Shown here in pieces: positions 50,301 through 60,000 of a stretch of 64,000 bases of DNA. Source of the DNA: Paragorgia papillata (taxonomy: Eukaryota; Cnidaria; Anthozoa; Scleralcyonacea; Coralliidae); assembly GCA_035771165.1 (NCBI GenBank), contig JAWNZC010000236.1:1158501-1222500 (forward strand), read 5' to 3'. The position numbers and the translations under genes are program-made. Numbering within the stretch: position 1 is the first letter of the stretch; the number at the start of each line of letters is the position of its first letter. The notes beneath the pieces are model-generated. The model was not told the origin of the DNA. It made no database searches and saw only the letters and a program-made list of their open reading frames with translations.

Positions 50301-52165
50301 TGGTAGGAATGAAGTTATTGCTTACTTAATCCATTCTAGCATGATAAACAATGTTTACAGTAGCTGTTATTTGAGCTGATTTGAGGTCGCAAAGCATTAT
50401 GATTAAATGCAGTACCGCTGCCATTTTTTTGGTTCGGTCAATTAAGTGGGCCGTTCGAACGTACCGAATACACTATACATGTATACGTACAAACTTAACA
50501 TATCAATTTAACGACTTCTCATATGCAAACGCTACCACTTAGGAGCACATAGGACTATAAATTTGCAACCTTAGCTCTCCATCTGAGCCGCGGTGGTTCA
50601 ATGGTGGTTCGAACCATGTCTACAGCTCAGAAATATTTTTCTAGTAATTGAGTTGGAGGAACGTCCACCAAACGTCTGTTACGTTACACTAAGCTCGCAA
50701 ACGTACCACATGCACTACATGTATACGCACAATTTATATCACTTCCACTACATCTCACGTGCAAACGCTACCGCTTACGAGCACATATGACTATGAACTG
50801 GTGATTAGAAGGTTGCAGGTTCGAACCATGTCTAGAGCTCAGATATCTCGTCTGAGTAATTGAGTTGGAGAAACGTACCACCAAACGTCTGTTACATTAC
50901 ACCAAGCTTACAAATGTATCATATTCACCAAATGTATATACGCACCAGTCAAAACATCACTGTGACTGCATCTCGTATCGCCATTGATTACCCATCTAAA
51001 GTATTTGTTTATTTTATTTTTTCTTCTCTTGACATCAGGGAAGATTTATACTAATCAAGGAAGAAGACGTTGGGCAACTTAGGGGCGTTTTGTCTTCATT
51101 TTACGATCTATTTGCCAGGAAAACTGTTCGACGATCACATTCTCTTTCTGTTCCTTATTACGATCTTCTTGGTTTAGGTGAGAGAGCGTTGACAATTCTT
51201 TAAGTGTTACCAGGCACATCCATCTAAAACGAAATTCACAAAAATAGACACTATTATGGGACAGTGAACTCGCGTGGAGAATAATAATGTGTTACTCCGA
51301 GTGACGAACCATACCTGACAAGTAGAGACAACTCTTCTTGGCCCGGCTGGGATTCGAACCAGCGACCTTCGTTCAGTTACCAGTCCGATGCTCTACCAAC
51401 TGAGCTACAGGACAAGTTGGGAGCTGAAGGTCGAATGATAGTACTTGGGCTTTTTGATATTTCAAAACAGACTAGTTTCTTCAATATCTTCAATAATCAC
51501 CTACAGCGTTTATTCAAAATGGCCGCCAGCCGGTTTGTCAATGACAGAAGAGGAAATTAACAATTTTAAAGAAAATGCTGTTCCTAAAAGTATGAAAATG
51601 TGTATCTATGCTAAAAGAATTATTCGCCTCAGGCTCAGTGAATATCGGTGAATAATAACCTCGACTTCGTCTCGGTTATTATACACCGATATTCACCTCG
51701 CCTTCGGCGATTAATTGTTAATTATTCGACGACCAGCGCCCAACTTGACCTGTAGCTCAGTTGGTAGAGCATCGGACTAGTGAACCGAAGGTCAGGGTTC
51801 GAATCCCAGCCGGGCCAAGTAGAGTTTTCTCTACTTGTCCGCTATGGTCCGTCACTCGGAGTAACACCTTATCAATAAAAATAGACACAAAATTTTTCTG
51901 TTTGTTTGTTTGTTTGTTTGTTTGTTTGTTTGTTTGTTTGTTTGTTTGTTTGTTTGTTTGTTTGTTTGTTTGTTTATTTGTCTGTCTGTCTATTTGTCTG
52001 TCTAAATATAGTAAGGTTTGATATACTGCCGAAACAGAGCCCTTCAGCCCTTCATCAGAAAGAAACGTAAAGAGTGTAAGCAAAACAGCAAACTTACATA
52101 GGAAAGATAATCATGTGACTAAAAATAACCAATCATATCAAAATGACAATATATTTGTCTGTCTA

Positions 52166-52214
<49 letters not shown>

Positions 52215-52375
52215 TTGCTTGTCTGTTTGTTTGCTTGTCTGTCTGCCTTTCTGTCTGTCTGCCTCTCCGTCTGTCTGCCTCTCCGTCTGTCTGCCTCTCC
52301 GTCTGTCTGCCTCTCCGTCTGTCTGCCTCTCCGTCTGTCTGCCTCTCCGTCTGTCTGCCTCTCCGTCTGTCTGTA

Positions 52376-52452
<77 letters not shown>

Positions 52453-52457
52453 GCGTT

Positions 52458-52515
<58 letters not shown>

Positions 52516-53496
52516 CATCTGTCTGCCTCTCCGTCTGTCTGTCTGTCTGCCTTTCTGTCTGTCTGCCTCTCCGTCATACATACTTAAACGAAAATAATTT
52601 ACTCTCTAGTTGTCAATCAGGCTTTAGGCCACTTTATTCCACAACTGCGGCTCTCCTAGATGCAACAACTGAATGGCTTAAAAATATGGACCAAGGAGGT
52701 CTTAATTCGGTTATTGGATCTGACCATAGTCTGGCCAAAATTAGAAATATACCTTATTTATTTTTGGATGAAAAACCTATAAACCGAGTTAGGGTTACCA
52801 AATCATTAGGAGTATATATAGATGAAAGGTTATCATGGATAGACCATATTGATCACTTTCTAAAAAATATGTGCTGCTATTTCTGGCCTTCGCCAAGTAA
52901 AACAGTTTGTTCCACTAGAAACATCGCTAACAATATATAAGTCGTTAATTCAACCATTATTTGACTATTGCGATGTAGTATGGGACAACGTGCCAACTAC
53001 AACTGCTACTAGATCACCAAAGTTGCAAAATCGAGCGGCACGAGCCAAGGCTATGAGGTCAGATCTAGTGAACTAATAGATCAATTGCACTGGAAAAGGC
53101 TATGTCATTCACGTGCTGAACATATGACAATAATGATGTACAAGGTATTAAATAATATGGCACCCTCTTACCTACGAGACCATTTTAAAATGAATACCTT
53201 ATGCATATAATAGATAATACTTATGCATTACGAAATAAAGAAATGTCACTCGTCTTACCAAAACCACTCACTGAGTTTTGAAAAAGACGTTTACTTATAG
53301 AGCCGTACATCTCTGGAACGAATTGCCAAGTCAAATGGAAACAAAAAGGGAAAAAAATCAAAAAAATCTTTAAAAAAATAAATTTTAAGAATCTCTCTCA
53401 TCACTTGCTTCCTCAAATTAATTAAATTTTCATGTATTTTTAAATATATTCTCGGCTTTCTTGTAAAGCAGTTACATAACTGAAGAAATTCCGAAT

Positions 53497-53567
<71 letters not shown>

Positions 53568-53953
53568 TCTGTTAGAATACTTACACTTGTGCAATTATTC
53601 GGAAAATTACAACCTTCGAGATCGCGACATGAAAATCGCCATGAAAATCGCCAGTTTCGCGTACGATGCTGCAAAACTGTGGAATAGTCTATCTAATGAA
53701 GCAAGATTAGCAACAAGCTTAAAATCGTTTAAAAATTATGTCTCAACCTTTAGTTTCCCACACTAAAATAATCGTAATCATTTAAATTAATTCAAATTAA
53801 TGAAATACATGTACATAATATATTATAATTATTCACATTTTATCAAAAGTACAAAAATAATCTGTATTTACAACTATAATTATGTAAATATTTAATCGGC
53901 TTTCATGAAAAGCAATTTGTAATTATTGATTGAAACACCGATGTTAAATAAAT

Positions 53954-54038
<85 letters not shown>

Positions 54039-57000
54039 GCCTGCCTGCCTGCCTGCCTGCCTGTCTGTCTGTCGTCTTTCTGTCCGTTTATTTGTTTGTC
54101 TGTTTCTTTGTCTGTTTCCTTGTTTGTCTGTCTGTTTACCTGTCTGTTTGTCTTAACAGGTTCTTAAATGTTGAGATCTAAATGCTAAATTTTAGCTTCG
54201 AAGTACTTAAACTATCACGGTATCACTATTGAAATACAATTCTCTAATGTCGACGTTTCACTTTCATTTCAGGAACACTAGTCTCCGTTACTGTCCCGTG
54301 TTGGCATCAACAAAAAGTCATCGGAGTAGCTGGAACTGATGTAGTGTTCTCAGATCTCATATCTGATGTGTTTTATTTCTCCAAAGGACAGTACTCTTAT
54401 GCATTTCTCATAGACCGTGGTACAGGAGATACCCTCATTCATCCATTTATGCCTACACTTCAAGAAATCTCCGATGTTTCAGTCAAACTGCATATTACTG
54501 CTTTGGAACAAACCAAGGAATTTAATAAGACCGTTGTACAATCAATGATAAGGTATATATTGTAGAATGTCAAATATAATATAATAATTACAGTTCTTAG
54601 TATTGCATGCCACGCATTTCGCAAAGCCTCGATGCGTTTGCAATGTAATACATCATACACGAGGAGGAGTGTTTCATCAGGATATCCAAACACCGACACG
54701 TTTGTTGAAAACCGAGGCGAAGCCAAGGTTTTTGAACAAACTTCGAGGTGTTTGGATATCCTGATGAAACACTCCTCCGAGTGTATGATATAGCATCTCA
54801 AACAAATCAGTATTTTAAGAGAAAATCAAGATGAAAGTTTGCTTAATTTATGTAATTTCTTCCTTCGATATCCAAACCACCGACACAGTACTGATTTCCT
54901 TGAGATATTGATATACAATAAGTTAAAATACAACAATCTAAAAATTATTAAACTCAACTAAACTAACCTTATTTATACTGGATAACTCTATCAGTTATAT
55001 CTAAACTGTTATCCTCAGAGGGCCAGTATATAAGAGCCCACCCTCATTGGTCCAGTGTTACTACAGGAGGAAACCGGAGTACCCGGAGGAAACCTGTGGT
55101 GTCTGGCAGGAGAAAATCAAACTGGAGCACTCTTCTGTACATGCGGCCAATGTGAGTATTTTTTTTAATCAGATAACTACACCGTGCAGGAATCGAATCC
55201 GGCTTCAGAGGTGAAAGGCACGTGCATTAACCACTGTGCCACTAACACCCCTATTCCGTACTACATGAGTTGAAAGATAAGTTTTTAAACATGATTTAAA
55301 TTTGGTAACTGACTCTGAGTTTCAAATGTTGGCTGGAAGAGCATACCCGAGTCTGGGGGAAGCTATCGAGAAAGCACGGTCCCAATAAGTTACAGAGGTA
55401 GACCTGGCGACCAAAGAAGTCCCTTAGAATTAGAGCGCAAATTACGAGCTGGAGTACTGTAATCAGCATAAAGCCTCCGTCCTCGGTATATAACTCTTAC
55501 CTATATAGAAGTCTCTGTCAATATATATGCAGCTAGTATATAGTCTCAAGATCTGATTAGGGATTTAAACGGGAGAAAATATTACCCGTCTTATTTAATG
55601 AGCCGATTACATAAAGCGAGTTGGCCTGGTTAACCGAGCTGACTCGTCTGATTAGGATCGTGCTGTGGTTTTAACATAAACTAAATTTACAAAGTAGAAA
55701 ATTGGTTTAGTTTGGACGTAAGGGAATCCTAACGATGATTGAAATCTCTTCTTGTCATCGAGGGCAGAATTTCGTGACACAAACTCACCCGGTTAGTCGC
55801 GACAGCCCCAAGGGTCATGTAGATACTCATACGTCGCGAACACACTCGTATAAATGGTGAATTTGTTCGTGACCAAAGTAAGTCGCCACTAAAGTAAGAA
55901 CAGAGATGGAAAGCTAGTCTAAAATAAGTCGCGACTTATTAGAAATTGACCGTTTATACGAGAGCTCATAAGACACATAAGGACGCGCCTTACATAAGAC
56001 GCGAAACATTCGTATAAAAGGTACAAAGACCTATGTTCGGCGACTTCGCGTCTTACACAAGCCGTGGCTTGCTAAAAAACGCCGTATATAAATGGTCAGT
56101 TTCGTCTTGTGTAAGCCGCGGTCCTATTGACCGTTATAGACATACTGTATATATACGAATGTGTTTGCAACTTAGATAAGGCGCGTCTTAATCAAGCCGC
56201 GACTCATTTCCCTTCGTTTAAATGACCTTTTTATTTTGATGTTTACGTTAAACATGAGGAGAATTAAACAAAAACTTTTTTTCTTTTCTTTCAGAGGAGA
56301 AACAGGAGAATCATCGTTTGTTAGCAAAAGATATTTTCCACTTGGCAGTGGAGGGGATTCGGGAGTGCGAGAATTGGAAGTGAAGTCAACGTATTTCTGG
56401 AAAGCTGTGGAAGGAACAAATCTTTCTGTTTGTGTTATCTTGGGAGAGAATGGAACTGAAACAAGACTTGCCACTAGTTTTAGTAAGTTGTTTCTTGTAT
56501 TGGGGGGTCACCATGGGAAGTCCAGGGCTTCCTAGGGCCAGGGGGAAATCTTCAAAACCTCTGGAAATTCCCGTGTTATCGGAGAATCTTCAAAGATTTT
56601 ATATGTACTTTAACCCTTTACACAGTTGCCTTTAACACAGTTGCCTTTTGCCAACTAATTAATTTTACTCTGGCTAACGCCAGTCGATTTTACTCGGGGA
56701 GAGCTCTCGGAAACCTAGTTAACAAAGGGTTAAAAACTATCTCCTTTAACCCTTTATTAGCCACAGTTGCCTTTTGTCTTTTGCCAACTCGTTAATTTTA
56801 CTCTGGCTAACGCCAGACGATTTTACCCGTCAAGGGGAGAATTCCCGGAAACCTGGCCATTAAAGCGTTACAGAATGCACACAGTCTATATAGAAGTAAG
56901 TGGAGCAATACAATAGCTGCGCCATACCCATCCCGTGGGTATATATCTTGTGCAGAGTATTTAAAATTTGCTAACTTCATCGGTGGTGCCATTCGACGGC

Positions 57001-60000
57001 ATCTCTTTCTCGACTCGGTAGAAGTTCTAGCCTTTCAAATTGTAATTAGTTATAGTATGGTATTCTACACACCAGTTGTCAAATTTCACGTCCGGTGCAC
57101 TCTAAATGTCGGAGTGTTCCCCCAACACAAAAATCGGTGTAAATCGTTGCCTCTGTGGGGACACCAAATAAGTGTAAAGTGTAAAATTACACCATCAAGT
57201 GTATTTTAGCACCATCTGGGTGTAATATCACCTGCTTGTAGGTACACCAACTTGGTGTGAATTAACTTGCAGTGCAAGATTTACACACCAGCAAATATTC
57301 TTTAACACAATGCGAGTGGAAACCCTTGTTAGAGTAAGTGATCTATATATGAATAAAAGAGATGCCCGCTTCCTGCTCTGTTGTTCTTGTTATTGTTATG
57401 TAATTCAGTTCAGCTATAAAGTGCTTTACATTTGTTCACAGAGGGAATACACTATGTCATGGCGGCCATGTTGGAGGAACTTTAACAAAAGAATCTCATT
57501 AGCAGCTATTTTATTTGAAATATGTTTTCCTCCAACATGGCCGCCGCATCTTTGTCTCCTAAATCTCAAGGGATTGATTGCAAACCACCAATAGTACAGA
57601 TTTAGGAAATATCGGATAGGCAAGAATATGATAACGTAGGATTTGACTTGGAGCGTAGCGTAGGGGGTGGAATGGGGTTTGTGTGGCATGGTAGATAAGG
57701 GTGGAGTGGAGCGAAGGGTGGAATGGGGTGGGTGGCTGATGGTGGAGTGGAGTGGGGTGGAATGGAGCGGAGAGGGGGTAGAGAGGAGTGAGTTGGGTGG
57801 TGTGGGGTGGAGTGAGGGGAGGGGAGGGTGTAGAGAGGAGTGAGTAGGGTGGAGTGGTGTGGTGGTGTGATGTAGTAAATATTCCCTGGTTAGTTTAACT
57901 TGACTTTTTGCTTTTTTTGTAGATGATCCAAAAAGAAATTCAATTGTCTATCATCGAGAAATTGATTTAAAAAAGGATAAAGTTGGATTTGAAGAGTGTT
58001 CTCATTATGGTCGACGAGCCACTAAAGGTTGGTCTATCATGCATTAAAATGTCGCTTGATGAAAAGCAGAGTGACCTGGGAACTAGTACGGTACGGTTAT
58101 CACGTACTGTTAGCTGGCCTGCGAAGTAGGTGATAACGGTCAGGGAAGACGAGTTGAAAGAACGCCTGCCCCCCACTTTTTAAATGCATGTGCTGACGTG
58201 AACTTCTCCACCTAGGCAAACATCGCTAGAAATTTGGGACATGCGATTGCGCAATGCAATTTACAGGTTAAATTTTGTTAGAAAATGTGTAGGTTGATAC
58301 ATAAAGAAACCTGTTGATTCTCAGCTATTTCACTTAATATTGCTATAGAACAATTTAAACTAAAAAAATGTTCAAACGTGGCATGAAAAGTTTACCTTAT
58401 TGAAATTGTGTAGAAGCATCGCCCTAGAACTTTATCGAAATCCCAAAAGTCATAATTTATAGATTGTAATCATGGTTAAACTGAAGACGAAAGTAAAAAT
58501 ATTCAAATGGATGTGATATAATTATACTTCGAATAAACCAATCCAATTGCCCGTGGACTAGTAAATTTAGTTTAAATGATTATTTCATCACCTTAAAGAG
58601 AAACCAGCTAATATTGGAAATCGGCCGGTTCGTAATTTTGTGTTGAATATAAGTTGATCTTTCCTCTAAATTATGGCATGTTTGTAAACAGGTGCTAGAA
58701 ATTGGCCAAATTGCATTCGGCATGCGTCAGTCTACTTCGAAAGCACGTAAAGATCCTGATTTGTTCACAGTCCTTATTGTCGTTTACAGGTTGTTTACAT
58801 ATACATGCATGCACGGTTTAGGAAAATTCTAAAGAACTCAATGACCTGAATAATGAGAAACGCTAGAGTACAATAGGATGAAACGCATTCGAATACATAA
58901 TTATACTATTAGGCGAATAGCCGCTGACGGAGAGCGGCGGCACAAATGACCTAAATTTCTGGTTATGCCGAAGAAAAGCGCGGGAAGACAACGAATTCCT
59001 TTGTCATCTAATTTTCCCTCATCAACATGCATGCACGGGAAAATTAGAAGACAAAGGGAAAATTTCCCTCTTGCATGAGCAATGAGGGAAATACGAGGTT
59101 TACATTCCCTCGGAGAACAAAAGAATCCGAGGCGATCATCCGAGAAGGAGGTAACTAAAGTACCTTAGTTCACGATCACCTCGGTTTTCTTTGATGACCG
59201 CGGTTGTTTATTTATAATAGTTACTCCCAACCACGCATAAGTTAATTGCCCTGTGCTATGCTCACAAATGTGATAAAGGATTTGATAAAGGATTTATCTT
59301 CGCGACCAAAGTGATTTTTAGACAACCTCTGTGATAACGAACTCCGGCAGTATCTCAGTTTTCTTAGGCAACCTCGGTGATCTTGAACTACGTAAGCGGT
59401 TATTTACGAACTGACGTAGTTACCTCGGATTCGGAAACTAACCTATACTTAAACAGTTATTCTCTGATGGATAGCTTATTTTTATTCACAGTCAATCACA
59501 TCAAATTATAGCTTCGTTATGGTATAGTTTCTCAATTTTTTTTTCTTCTTGATTGTAGATCGTGCTGTTGTGAAGTTTTCTGCTCAATCATTTGAAAAAC
59601 CTTACGACTATGCCACGTTGAAAGAAACTGAGGAAACTGTTGACGCTTTTAAGAAATATCTGGAAACTGGACAGAAAAATCCTGAACCTAAATTTAAACC
59701 TGGCATACGAGAACTGACAATGGCAGGAATTGAGGCTGAGAGAATATGGGATGAAGAAACTTCTCGTTACAAGGATTATACAACTTATTTGACTTATGCT
59801 ACCACATCTGGCATCATAGTTATTAAACCTGGCACTGTTATTGCTAAAGTTTACGATCCATCACAGAGACTGTGGTAAGATAATACGTTAAATTCTTTTT
59901 GCTCCCGTCCATACTTTAAAAAACGTAACTTTTTTGTTACTGATTGGCCTTCCGTCCACGCGTTATAAAAAACGGAACTTTTCGAAGACGGTCTCCAAAG

